38,809 nt of DNA from Rhodospirillum sp. UBA1311 (lineage in GTDB: Bacteria; Pseudomonadota; Alphaproteobacteria; Rhodospirillales; Rhodospirillaceae). The position numbers and the translations under genes were made by a program. The notes below the pieces were generated by a model. That model searched no databases. It was not told the origin of the DNA and saw only the letters and a list, made by a program, of their open reading frames with translations. The stretch lies in NCBI GenBank assembly GCA_002307145.1, contig DBTR01000048.1, forward strand, positions 1 through 38,809. The letters run 5' to 3'. This document shows, piece after piece, positions 1 through 7,859 of this stretch (the first letter of the stretch is position 1; each line of letters starts with the position of its first letter).

Positions 1-2
1 CG

Positions 3-836
3 AAGTGGACCCACGACATCGAGGCGGGCGTCTCCTACGGACAGGAGCGGTTCTACTACCTGAAGGGCGGCAGCACGCCGGTCTATGTGACGGCCTGCCA
101 GACCTCTTCCGTCACCTACACCCAGGATCAGCAGATCACCGGGTATCAGTACCACGACGACCAGCTCTATGCGTTCCCGCTCTCGACCGTGACGATCGCG
201 ATCAGCGGCAACACCTACACGATCAAGAACAGCGAGGTTTTGGCGGGCGCGACGCAGTTCGCCTACACCCTCGCAGGCACCGTCGATCAGCAGAACGGGC
301 AGGCCACCTACGAGGGCTGCAACGCCTATTACAGCACCACCAAGTCGGAGAAGTGGGAACGCCCGGACGGGAGTTTCTACTTCAAGCCCATCGGCGACGG
401 CGCGCCGGTCGGGCCATCCGACGTGTGCAGCACGACGACGGAAAGCGCGCAGTACTACTCGGTAAGTTACTGTAATGGCGGCGGTCACTGCTCATCCGGC
501 AACGTGTCGTCAACTCTCTATTACATCGCGCGAACGATCAAAACCAACCCCGTGACCAATGAGGCGTTCACGGGCGCAAAGACGACCACGGGTCAAACGA
601 ACTGGAGCATATCCGGAACGTCTGGTTCCCAATGCAACATCCCGACACCGAGCGGTTCAAGTCCCTTCGGTGAAGCGGGTTTGTCGTGCGACCCAGAGGG
701 AAGCGGGTACTACTACGTGACCGTGATTAAAGGCCCGTGCGCTTCTGTCCCGATTTATGGGTCGTTCACGCAAAATGGTGGCGCGTCCGGTTCGTTCACC
801 TGCGGGTGGACCAACAACTCGTATTCGTGGCCGTAA
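3..836 (+). CDS. Unrecognised Cys-rich protein, 5'-truncated by window edge
   Basis: The frame is open from base 3 to the TAA at 834-836, so at least 277 residues are present and the true start is upstream. A GTG at 87 is only an internal candidate. The protein is rich in Ser, Thr, Gly, Tyr and Asn, with several Cys residues spread through the C-terminal half and almost no charged clusters. That composition fits an exported, disulfide-bonded or surface-exposed protein. It sits 3 bp before a small signal-peptide protein and upstream of virB11/virD4, so a role in the transfer apparatus or the cell surface of the donor is plausible but inferred. I do not recognise the family. Confidence 0.6.
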   Translation, partial: KWTHDIEAGVSYGQERFYYLKGGSTPVYVTACQTSSVTYTQDQQITGYQYHDDQLYAFPLSTVTIAISGNTYTIKNSEVLAGATQFAYTLAGTVDQQNGQATYEGCNAYYSTTKSEKWERPDGSFYFKPIGDGAPVGPSDVCSTTTESAQYYSVSYCNGGGHCSSGNVSSTLYYIARTIKTNPVTNEAFTGAKTTTGQTNWSISGTSGSQCNIPTPSGSSPFGEAGLSCDPEGSGYYYVTVIKGPCASVPIYGSFTQNGGASGSFTCGWTNNSYSWP

Positions 837-839
837 GCG

Positions 840-1094
840 ATGGCCGCGATCGTCGCCTTCGCGCTCGCCCTGCTCGGGCTGTCCTCGCCGGTTCTTGCCG
901 GCGGGGACGAGGCCCCGCCCGCGTGCGACCTGAGCCTCGCCCAAGTGGGCGAGGTTCTTCCCCCCAACCTCGAAACCTCGGCCCAGGTGCGGATCATCCG
1001 CCCGGGCCAAGTCGTCACCCAGGAATTTGTGGCGGGCCGCACCACCATCGTCCTCGATGCCGAGGACTTGGTGGTGTCGGCGCGTTGCGGCTGA
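840..1094 (+). CDS. Small exported protein with I78-type peptidase inhibitor-like C-terminus
   Basis: 84 residues starting at ATG 840. Residues 1-20 form a signal peptide (hydrophobic core AFALALLGL, then a likely cut after VLA). The mature part ends in RIIRPGQVVTQEF, a short spacer, TTIVLDAEDLVV and a terminal RCG. This matches the pattern known in the I78 peptidase inhibitor family (an RPG.xVT segment, a strand pair and a C-terminal Cys-Gly). A Cys near residue 29 and the C-terminal Cys could form a disulfide. It lies 3 bp after the previous gene and 14 bp before virB11, so it is probably part of the transfer operon. A periplasmic inhibitor or a small T4SS-associated factor are both possible; function is inferred from motif only. 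Confidence 0.6.
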   Translation: MAAIVAFALALLGLSSPVLAGGDEAPPACDLSLAQVGEVLPPNLETSAQVRIIRPGQVVTQEFVAGRTTIVLDAEDLVVSARCG

Positions 1095-1108
1095 AGGAGG
1101 GCATCGCC

Positions 1109-2107
1109 ATGGCACGCCTCTCCGCAATCTCGACCATCCTTCAGCCGCTCGCGGTGTTCTACGACGACCCCGCCACCGTCGAAATGCGGATGACCAGGCC
1201 GAAGGTGGTGATCGTCGATCGGCGCGGCGTCGGCAAGATCGAGATCCCCGCTCCGGAACTTACTCTCGGCAAGATCGAAAGCATCTGCCGTTCCCTCGCC
1301 AACGTCACCAAGGTCAAGTTCGACCCCGACCGAGCACCCAAGCTCTCCTGCGTGATTCCCGAAGTCCGGCATCGCTTCGAGTGCCTGGTCGGGGCCTCGG
1401 TCCAGACCAAGCTCAGCCTCGCGATCCGCTGCAAGCATCCCTTCGTGCCGACCTGGGAACAGGTCGGCGCACCCCCCGAAATGGTCGCCTATCTCAAGCG
1501 CGCGATCCTCAAGGACTCGAAGAACATCATCGTCGCCGGTGCGACCAACACCGGCAAGACCACCTTCCTCAACAAGCTCCTGAAGTTCCTGCCCGACGAT
1601 CGGCGCGTGATCGCGGCCGAGGACACGCCCGAGTTGGAGATCGACCGCTTCTTCGATGGCGTCGGCCTGCTCGCGGCGCGCGAGGAATCCACGTCCTCGG
1701 GGATGGTGGATTGGCGGCAGCTCTATGATCACGAAATGCGAATCACGCCCGATCACGTGATCTTCGGCGAAATCTCGACGCAGAACGCCTTTGCGGCCTT
1801 GGGCGCGCTGAATTCCGGCATCACCGGCTTCATGTGCACGATCCATGCGGAAAGCCCGGAGCAAGTGCTGAACCGCAAGTTCGTCCAGAACATCGCCTGG
1901 GCGGGGCAGAACATGCGCGACGTGCCCGAGTTCCTGCGCGAGCTGGTCGACGTGATCGTGCAGATCAAACGCGACACTTCGGGCTATCGCCGGATCACCG
2001 ACATCTACGAACCCCGCAACAACACCTGGGTGATGAAGGACGCCGCGATGACCGATCACGGTCTTCGCGTCGTCGCGTCCATGCCCCCGATGAAGGAAGC
2101 ATCATGA
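1109..2107 (+). CDS. virB11: VirB11-family type IV secretion ATPase
   Basis: 332 residues. The ATG at 1109 is chosen because GGAGG at 1096-1100 sits 8 bp upstream and the product begins as a normal VirB11; the open frame extends further upstream without support. Walker A is GATNTGKT (residues 144-151). The Asp/Glu-rich segment AAEDTPELE and the later MRITPDHVIFGEI and CTIHAESPEQVLNR match the Asp-box, Walker B and His-box of secretion ATPases of the VirB11/PulE type. VirB11 is a hexameric cytoplasmic ATPase that powers pilus assembly and substrate transfer. The stop overlaps the virD4 start (ATGA at 2104-2107), indicating translational coupling. The rest of the virB operon should lie left of the window. 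Confidence 0.93.
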   Translation: MARLSAISTILQPLAVFYDDPATVEMRMTRPKVVIVDRRGVGKIEIPAPELTLGKIESICRSLANVTKVKFDPDRAPKLSCVIPEVRHRFECLVGASVQTKLSLAIRCKHPFVPTWEQVGAPPEMVAYLKRAILKDSKNIIVAGATNTGKTTFLNKLLKFLPDDRRVIAAEDTPELEIDRFFDGVGLLAAREESTSSGMVDWRQLYDHEMRITPDHVIFGEISTQNAFAALGALNSGITGFMCTIHAESPEQVLNRKFVQNIAWAGQNMRDVPEFLRELVDVIVQIKRDTSGYRRITDIYEPRNNTWVMKDAAMTDHGLRVVASMPPMKEAS

Positions 2108-3951
2108 TCCAGCTCGTGGCGCTCGTCGTACTTGGATCGGCCGCAGTGATCGCCGGCCTGGTTCTCCAGGAGGTTTGGGGCTTCTACGCCCTGCAAGGCG
2201 CGTCCTGGACCTGGGTCTGGCGCTACCACCAAGCCTACGGCCATTTGCCGTCGTTTCTGCTCTGGACCGCATTCGGCGGCCTCGGTGGTGCGACTGTGGT
2301 GATCCTCGGCGTCCAGTTCTTCGCCGCGCGCATCCGTTCGCGCACAGTTCATGGCGCGCACGACGCCAACACCCTCCACGGCTCGGCGCATTTTGCGTCG
2401 AAAGCAGAGGTCAAGGAAACCGGCCTGTTCCGCGACGCCGGCGTCGTCGTTGGCGGTTGGGAAACCGCGACGGGCGTCCGGCCGCTGCGCGACGAAGGCC
2501 CTGACCATATTCTCCTGGTCGCGCCGCCCCGCTCGGGCAAGGGCGTAGGCCCGATCCTCTCTACGCTTCTGACCTGGCGCGGATCGTCGGTCACGCACGA
2601 CATTCGCGGCGAAAACTATGGCAAGAGCGCCGGCTGGCAGGCCAAGCGCGGCGCGAAGGTGATCAAGTTCGACCCGACCGCTATCACCGGCTCGGCGCGC
2701 TGGAATCCGTTGGCGGAGGTGCGGATCGGCACCGACCACGAGATCGCCGACGCGCAGAACATCGCAATGATGATCATCGACCCCAACGGCAAGGGGCTGG
2801 TGGACTTCTGGATGAAGTCGGGCTTTGCCTGGCTGTCCTCGGCGATCCTCCACACCCTCTACCGGGTCAAGGCGGAAGAGAACCGCGTCGCCACCCTAGC
2901 CGACGTGGACATGCTGCTGTCGGCGCTGAAGATCGAAGGCGGCCTTGAGGCGCTGCTTCTCGAAATGACCGAGTACGACCACGGCCGCCAAGCCGTGAAC
3001 GACATGGTGAACGCCGGCGCGCAGAACATGGTGAACCGTGCCGCGCAGGAGCGTTCGGGCGTCCAGTCGTCGTCGCAAATCGACCTCACCCTCTACCGCG
3101 ACCCGATCGTCGCGCGGAACATCGCGGCAAGCGACTTCTGCCTCGACGACTTGCAGAACGCGGACGAGCCGATTGCGCTCTATCTGATCGTACCGCCCAA
3201 CGACATCGATCGCCTGCGGCCGCTGCTCCGCGTCTTCTGGAACCTCCTGCTGCGCCGGCTGATGCAGACCTACGACCAGAAGGGCAACGCCACCTATAAG
3301 CGCCAACTGCTGCTGATGTTCGACGAGTTCACCAGCGTGAAGAAGCTCGACATCTTCGAGCAGGCGATGGCGTACATGGGCGGTTACGGCATCAAGGCGT
3401 GCCTCGTCATCCAAAACCTGCCGCAGCTCATAGAAACCTACGGCCGGGGAAATCCGATCTTCGGCCTCTGTAAGGTCAAGGCAGCCTACGCGCCCGCCGA
3501 CTATGAAACCGCGAAAAGCTTCTCCGACCTCTGCGGCATCGGCACCGTGATCAGCGAGAAGAACGATCACAGCCGCAAGGTGCTTCAGCTCGTCGGCGGC
3601 AACGTCTCCAACCGGCTGGAATCCGTCCAGCGCGCGCTCTTGACGCCCGATGAACTCATGCGGCTTCGCCCGGCCGAGAAATCCCGCGACGGCAAGCGGA
3701 TCATTAAGGCTGGCGAAATGCTGACCTTCGTCACCGGGCACGCGCCGATCCGGGGCGTGCAGCCGCTCTACTTCAAGGACCGCGAATTGACCGCCCGGGC
3801 CGCGATCGCGCCGCCCGATGGCGAAGCCGCGCTGGCGACGGCAGGCGCTTCGATGGACGACGGGGAAAAGCACCAGGCGCTCGCGGCGACGGCCGCTCCC
3901 TCGATCGCGGACCGCATTCGCGCGGCTGCGCAAAACAACACCAATCCCTGA
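2104..3951 (+). CDS. virD4: VirD4/TraG-type coupling protein
   Basis: 615 residues from the ATG that overlaps the virB11 stop. Two N-terminal hydrophobic segments (about residues 2-20 and 50-72) anchor it in the inner membrane. The segment HGSAHFAS before the NTPase domain is typical of TraG/VirD4. Walker A is APPRSGKGVG with Lys146; Walker B is LLLMFDEF with Asp407-Glu408. This hexameric ATPase brings the relaxase-DNA complex to the T4SS channel. The last 40 residues are Ala-rich and of low complexity. It is 18 bp upstream of the SSB-like gene, consistent with one long transfer operon. Confidence 0.95.
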   Translation: MIQLVALVVLGSAAVIAGLVLQEVWGFYALQGASWTWVWRYHQAYGHLPSFLLWTAFGGLGGATVVILGVQFFAARIRSRTVHGAHDANTLHGSAHFASKAEVKETGLFRDAGVVVGGWETATGVRPLRDEGPDHILLVAPPRSGKGVGPILSTLLTWRGSSVTHDIRGENYGKSAGWQAKRGAKVIKFDPTAITGSARWNPLAEVRIGTDHEIADAQNIAMMIIDPNGKGLVDFWMKSGFAWLSSAILHTLYRVKAEENRVATLADVDMLLSALKIEGGLEALLLEMTEYDHGRQAVNDMVNAGAQNMVNRAAQERSGVQSSSQIDLTLYRDPIVARNIAASDFCLDDLQNADEPIALYLIVPPNDIDRLRPLLRVFWNLLLRRLMQTYDQKGNATYKRQLLLMFDEFTSVKKLDIFEQAMAYMGGYGIKACLVIQNLPQLIETYGRGNPIFGLCKVKAAYAPADYETAKSFSDLCGIGTVISEKNDHSRKVLQLVGGNVSNRLESVQRALLTPDELMRLRPAEKSRDGKRIIKAGEMLTFVTGHAPIRGVQPLYFKDRELTARAAIAPPDGEAALATAGASMDDGEKHQALAATAAPSIADRIRAAAQNNTNP

Positions 3952-3969
3952 GAACAAGGAGGAACGAAC

Positions 3970-4677
3970 GTGTTCGATCTGAACAGCATCATCATCGCCG
4001 GTCGGCTCGGCGGCGACGCCGAAATCAAGCTGCTCTCGGGCGGCCGCCGCGTCGCGACGATCAACGTCGCGATCGACCGCAACGTCAAAGGCCCTTTCGG
4101 CAAGTGGCGCACCGAAACCCACTGGTGCCGCGTCGTCACCTTCGTCCCCCACGTCGTCGATCTCATCGAGGAGGTCGGCAAGAAGGGCGCGCCGTTCTTC
4201 GTCCAGGGCGCGCTGCGCGCCCGCTCCTGGGAACAGGATGGCGAAACCCGGCACATGCTGGAGATCGAGGTCGACGGCAACGGCGGCGTGATGCCGCTCG
4301 CCGAACCGATGATCGTCAACGCGGTGCGCCTGGTCGGCCGCCTCGGCGGCAACGCCGACATCAAGACCTTGCCCGGCAATGGCGGCTCGAAGATCGCGAC
4401 GATGAGCGTCGCGGTCGGCCGTGGCTACAAGGACGCGGAGGGCAATTGGCCGTCCGACTGGATCAGGATCGTCACTTTCCAGCCGTCCCTCATCGACAAG
4501 ACCCTGGCGAAGCAGGCGACCAAGGGCCGCCTAGTGATGATCGACGGCGGGTTCCGCACCCGCGAATGGACCGATCCGGCAACCGGAGAAATCAAGACCT
4601 TCTACGAGGTCGAGGTTGAGAACAGCGCCGGCATCGTGCCGGTACTCGAGCGCAAGAAGGAGAAGGCGAATGCCTGA
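3970..4677 (+). CDS. SSB-like protein with two tandem OB-folds
   Basis: 235 residues starting at GTG 3970, with AGGAGGAAC just upstream. The protein is two copies of one SSB-like unit. The first begins NSIIIAGRLGGDAEIKLL and continues with RRVATINVAIDRN and HWCRVVTFVPHVVDLI. The second (from about residue 116) begins VNAVRLVGRLGGNADIKTL and continues with SKIATMSVAVGRG and WIRIVTFQPSLIDK. SSB proteins coat single-stranded DNA; in a transfer operon this would protect the incoming or replicating strand. Ordinary bacterial SSB has one OB-fold and an acidic DDIPF-type tail; here there are two folds and the tail is basic (ERKKEKANA). It overlaps the next gene by 8 bp. Confidence 0.85.
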   Translation: MFDLNSIIIAGRLGGDAEIKLLSGGRRVATINVAIDRNVKGPFGKWRTETHWCRVVTFVPHVVDLIEEVGKKGAPFFVQGALRARSWEQDGETRHMLEIEVDGNGGVMPLAEPMIVNAVRLVGRLGGNADIKTLPGNGGSKIATMSVAVGRGYKDAEGNWPSDWIRIVTFQPSLIDKTLAKQATKGRLVMIDGGFRTREWTDPATGEIKTFYEVEVENSAGIVPVLERKKEKANA

Positions 4678-4870
4678 CGAAATCGAGTTGATGACCCAGG
4701 AAGAAATCGACCAGGCAGTCGCCAACCAGGTGGACCGTGTTGCCAGCGCCGGAGTCCCGGTCGCAGTCGATCCGGACGACGCCGAAGCGATGGGTGCGTT
4801 CTTCGACGACGCCCTCGATCTCGCCGACGCGCTGGACTCGCGCTTCGACGACGTGGCGGAGGGCGAATGA
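4670..4870 (+). CDS. Small acidic protein with AEAMGAF motif
   Basis: 66 residues. ATG 4670 overlaps the end of the SSB-like gene, and AAGAAGGAGAAG just upstream supplies a ribosome binding site. The last residues overlap the start of the ArdC-like gene (ATGATG at 4867). Nearly a third of residues are Asp or Glu. The C-terminal half reads DDAEAMGAFFDDALDLADA. The same pattern (TAEAMGAFEEQALSLAD) occurs in the tail of the relaxase encoded at 7856-9862, suggesting a shared docking segment. Family not recognised. Its position between SSB and antirestriction/primase genes points to a role in transfer DNA metabolism, possibly as a DNA-mimic or adaptor; that is inference. Confidence 0.75.
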   Translation: MPDEIELMTQEEIDQAVANQVDRVASAGVPVAVDPDDAEAMGAFFDDALDLADALDSRFDDVAEGE

Positions 4871-7032
4871 TGGCTGAAGAAAAACTCAGTTACCGCGATC
4901 AGGTGGCGCAAGAGCTGGTCGCCTCCATCGAGGCGGGCACCGCGCCTTGGCAGAAGCCTTGGAAGCCCGGCACGATCCCGACCTCGCCTTTCAACCCCAC
5001 GACCGGCAAACCCTATCGCGGTTGGAACACGCTGTGGCTTTCCATGCAGGGCCACAGCGATCCGCGCTGGATGACCTACCGGCAGTCATCCGAGATCGGT
5101 GCCCAGGTGCGCAAGGGCGAGCGGTCAACCCGGGTCGAATACTGGCAGCTCTACGACCAGGTGTTGCGCACCGACGACGCCGGAAAGCCTCTGCTCGATG
5201 CGGACGGCAACAAGCAGTATTACTCCGTCGAACTCGAACGCCCGCGCAGGTTCCATGCGGCGGTGTTCAACGCGGAACAGATTGACGGCCTCGAACCGCT
5301 CGTGGTGCCCGCGCCGACCTTCGATCCGGTGGAACGCGCCGAAGCGATCCTCGCCGGTGGCGGCGTGCCGATTATCCACGACCAAAACGACCGGGCGTTC
5401 TACTCGCCGTTCCACGACGACATCCACTTGCCGCCGCCCGCTCATTTCAAGGACGCGACCGGCTACTACGAAACCGCGCTCCACGAGTTGGGCCACGCGA
5501 CCGGCCACACCAGCCGCCTGGATCGCTTCTTCGGGCCGCACGGCTCGGAGGGCTACGCCCGCGAGGAACTGCGCGCGGAGATCGCGAGCTTCATGCTCGC
5601 GCGCGAGCTCGGCGTGGGCTTCGACCCGGGCAACCACGCGGCCTACGTCGCGAGCTGGCTGAAGGCGCTGAAGGCCAACAAGAACGAAATCTTCCTCGCG
5701 TCCCGCGATGCCGAAACCATCAAAACCTGGGTGATGGAGCCGGAGCGCCGCCCCGAGTTGGAGCGCGCTGCGCAGACCCGCAAAGCCACAGAGCAGACGG
5801 AGAAACAGACGATGACGGAAAAGCCGCCCGCCCCTGAGGCGAAACCGGAAGGTGGAGTACCGAAGCGGGTTTTCCTGGCGGTGCCGTTCACCGAAAAGGA
5901 CGAGGCCAAGGCGGCGGGTGCGAAATGGAGCAAGCAGGATAAATCCTGGTGGATCTCGGCGGATGCCGATCGCGCCCCCTTCGCGAAGTGGATCGCCGGC
6001 GCGGCGGCCGCCAAGCCGACCGAGGTGTCGCCGGAGAAGGAGTTCGGCGACTTCCTCAAAGCCCACGGCCTGATCATCGAGGGCAAACCGGAAATGGACC
6101 GTAAATGGCACCGTGCGGCCGTCGAAGGCGACCACGACGGCAAGAAGTCCGGCTCCTACATCGGCTACCTGCCGGACAAGAACAGGGAGAACGACCGGGC
6201 GGCCGGGCTTGTGACCAATTGGAAGGCCGGCCACCAGGGCGTCAAATGGGTGCATGCCGGGGCGGCTCTGACCCAAGAGCAGCGCGCCGATCTGGCCGCT
6301 CAAGCGGCGCAGACCAAGGCACAACGTGCTGCCGATCGGGAGCAAGCGGCGAAGATCGCCGCCCGCAAAGCCTACGGCGTGTGGACCAATCTTCCGGACG
6401 GCGCAACTCCCGAGGCGTGCCCCTACCTCGCCGCCAAGGGCGTCCAGGGCCACGGGGTGAAGGTGGCGCCGGACGGACACCTGGTGGTGCCGCAGAGGGA
6501 CGGCACCGGCCGCCTGTGGGGCGTGCAGTTCTGCTCGGCCGAGGGCAAGCGGTACATGAAGGGCAATCTCCACACCGGCACCATGCACGTGATCGAGCCC
6601 ACCGGCAAAGGCACGCTCGACGCGATCACGCCAGCGATGGGCGGAACCATCGTGATCGCCGAAGGCTACGCGACGGCCGCCACGATCTTCGAGGCGACCG
6701 GCCGTCCGGTGGTGGTGGCGTTCGACGCCGGCAACCTCAAGGCTGTGGCGGAAGCGGTCAGGGCCGCGCACCCCGAGCGTGAGCTGGTGATCGCCGGCGA
6801 CAACGACCACGCCAACAAGCTCGGCAACGTCGGTGCGAAGAAGGCGGAGGAAGCTGCGCAGGCGGTCGGCGCGATCTGGACGGTGCCGAAACTGAGCGAA
6901 AAGGAGAAGGCGGCCGGATTGACCGACTTCAACGATGTCGGGCAATCACAAGGCAAGGCCGCGGTGCGGCACGCGATCGACGCGGCGCTCAATCGCGGCC
7001 GTGGTGACGACCTGGCACGGGGTATCGCCTGA
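4867..7032 (+). CDS. ArdC-like antirestriction metalloprotein fused to a Toprim primase-like domain
   Basis: 721 residues with three modules. Residues 1-290 are ArdC-like: the N-terminal ssDNA-binding domain (YRDQVAQELVASIEAG, later NTLWLSMQG) and a zincin-like domain with HELGH at residues 206-210. About residues 333-376 match DUF5710 (KRVFLAVPFTEKDEAKAAGA, then KWSKQDKSWWI). Residues 500-720 resemble TraC/phage-type primases: a strand region around LVVPQRDGTGRLWG, then Toprim with IVIAEGYATA (Glu599) and VIAGDNDH (Asp645, Asp647). ArdC protects entering single-stranded DNA from host restriction; the Toprim part could prime the complementary strand. Start MM at 4867/4870 overlaps the preceding stop. 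The combination suits establishment in the recipient cell. Confidence 0.88.
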   Translation: MMAEEKLSYRDQVAQELVASIEAGTAPWQKPWKPGTIPTSPFNPTTGKPYRGWNTLWLSMQGHSDPRWMTYRQSSEIGAQVRKGERSTRVEYWQLYDQVLRTDDAGKPLLDADGNKQYYSVELERPRRFHAAVFNAEQIDGLEPLVVPAPTFDPVERAEAILAGGGVPIIHDQNDRAFYSPFHDDIHLPPPAHFKDATGYYETALHELGHATGHTSRLDRFFGPHGSEGYAREELRAEIASFMLARELGVGFDPGNHAAYVASWLKALKANKNEIFLASRDAETIKTWVMEPERRPELERAAQTRKATEQTEKQTMTEKPPAPEAKPEGGVPKRVFLAVPFTEKDEAKAAGAKWSKQDKSWWISADADRAPFAKWIAGAAAAKPTEVSPEKEFGDFLKAHGLIIEGKPEMDRKWHRAAVEGDHDGKKSGSYIGYLPDKNRENDRAAGLVTNWKAGHQGVKWVHAGAALTQEQRADLAAQAAQTKAQRAADREQAAKIAARKAYGVWTNLPDGATPEACPYLAAKGVQGHGVKVAPDGHLVVPQRDGTGRLWGVQFCSAEGKRYMKGNLHTGTMHVIEPTGKGTLDAITPAMGGTIVIAEGYATAATIFEATGRPVVVAFDAGNLKAVAEAVRAAHPERELVIAGDNDHANKLGNVGAKKAEEAAQAVGAIWTVPKLSEKEKAAGLTDFNDVGQSQGKAAVRHAIDAALNRGRGDDLARGIA

Positions 7033-7259
7033 TGCCGCTTCCGGGGCCGCTTGAGCCGGAACAGCGCCGGAAAGCCGTGATGCACTGTTACTTGACCGCT
7101 GAGCAGAAGGCGGAAGCCGTTTGCCTCGCGGACGCGGTTGATATGACCCACTCAGACCTACTCCGCCTTTTCCTCGTCACTGCGACGATCGAGGACGTGG
7201 AGCGTCTGAAGAACCACCCGGCCTATTTGGCCGTCCTGATGGAGGAAGCTACGCGATGA
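7032..7259 (+). CDS. Small protein, possible ribbon-helix-helix
   Basis: 75 residues; ATG 7032 overlaps the preceding stop (TGATG). The stretch KAVMHCYLTAEQKAEAV followed by LADAVDMTHSDLLRLFL has the strand-helix-helix look of ribbon-helix-helix DNA-binding proteins such as MobC or CopG, but the match is weak. It is followed by two more small genes and the relaxase, so a relaxosome accessory role is plausible. No firm family. Confidence 0.7.
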   Translation: MPLPGPLEPEQRRKAVMHCYLTAEQKAEAVCLADAVDMTHSDLLRLFLVTATIEDVERLKNHPAYLAVLMEEATR

Positions 7260-7474
7260 ACGCGGTCCAGGACGATCCCCTTCCGCCTGAGTTGGAAAAG
7301 GCACTGATTCTCTGGCTGATTGCGACCGGCGATCTGTCGGCGTTTCTCGCCCGCAATCACGGTGCCCTTCCGCCCGGCCGGAGGATCGCCCTGGACGTTC
7401 TCGACACCCGCCTCAGTCAGGCGCGCGCGGCGGCAGAAGATGCCTTCGCCGTCGCGCCCTACTCGCCGCGATAG
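7256..7474 (+). CDS. Small hypothetical protein
   Basis: 72 residues; ATG 7256 overlaps the previous stop (ATGA). The sequence is mostly helical by eye (PPELEKALILWLIATGDLSA, then LDVLDTRLSQARAAAED), with no recognised motif, signal or membrane anchor. The tight coupling to both neighbours (overlap upstream, 7 bp gap downstream) and GC-rich codon usage equal to the operon make it a real gene. Function unknown. Confidence 0.65.
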   Translation: MNAVQDDPLPPELEKALILWLIATGDLSAFLARNHGALPPGRRIALDVLDTRLSQARAAAEDAFAVAPYSPR

Positions 7475-7481
7475 GTGACGC

Positions 7482-7859
7482 ATGGCAACCGCCCGTCACC
7501 GCATCAAAGTCAGTTACACCGATGAAGAACTGGCGCAGCTCGACGCGCAGCGCAACCAGGTGCGCCTTTCGCGTTCGGAGTTCCTGCGACGAATTTCGCT
7601 CGGGCATCACCTGCCCGACGCTAACGAATTCGCGGGCATGGCGGCGATCGGCGACTTGTTGTCGGTCAATGCGGATCTCGCGCGCGTCGGCAATCTCCTG
7701 AAACTCGCGATCGACGAGGCCGACGGCCAATTCGGTGCGCCGATGCTGGCGCGCATCGAGGAGCTGGTGTTGGAGACCCGCAACACCCAGACCGCGATTC
7801 TCGGCAAGGTCGAGGATCTGCACTTCGAGATCCACCCACGCCGAAAGAGGCGCACATGA
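7482..7859 (+). CDS. MobC/TraJ-like relaxosome accessory protein
   Basis: 125 residues. The N-terminus HRIKVSYTDEELAQLDAQRN followed by LSRSEFLRRISLG is a ribbon-helix-helix pattern; the C-terminal half ends in a helical segment with LVLETRNTQTAILGKVEDL and a basic tail RRKRRT. Proteins of this kind bind oriT next to a MOBP relaxase and help load it. It overlaps the relaxase start by 4 bp (ATGA at 7856), the standard gene arrangement for such pairs. No clear oriT repeat was found in the very short gaps around it. Confidence 0.75.
   Translation: MATARHRIKVSYTDEELAQLDAQRNQVRLSRSEFLRRISLGHHLPDANEFAGMAAIGDLLSVNADLARVGNLLKLAIDEADGQFGAPMLARIEELVLETRNTQTAILGKVEDLHFEIHPRRKRRT

Noticed and set aside
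755..2059. Long - strand open frame (434 codons) opposite virB11
   Set aside because: Antisense shadow of a GC-rich gene; no ribosome site or recognisable product.
2896..4254. Long - strand open frame opposite virD4 and the SSB-like gene
   Set aside because: Composition of a shadow frame (runs of Arg/Asp/Val), spanning two real genes.
5125..6945. 606-codon - strand open frame opposite the ArdC-Toprim gene
   Set aside because: Mirror of the real frame; no motifs, while the + strand shows HELGH and Toprim motifs.
7475..7481. oriT next to the MobC-like and relaxase genes
   Set aside because: The gaps there are only a few bases and no inverted repeat with a nick-like site was seen.
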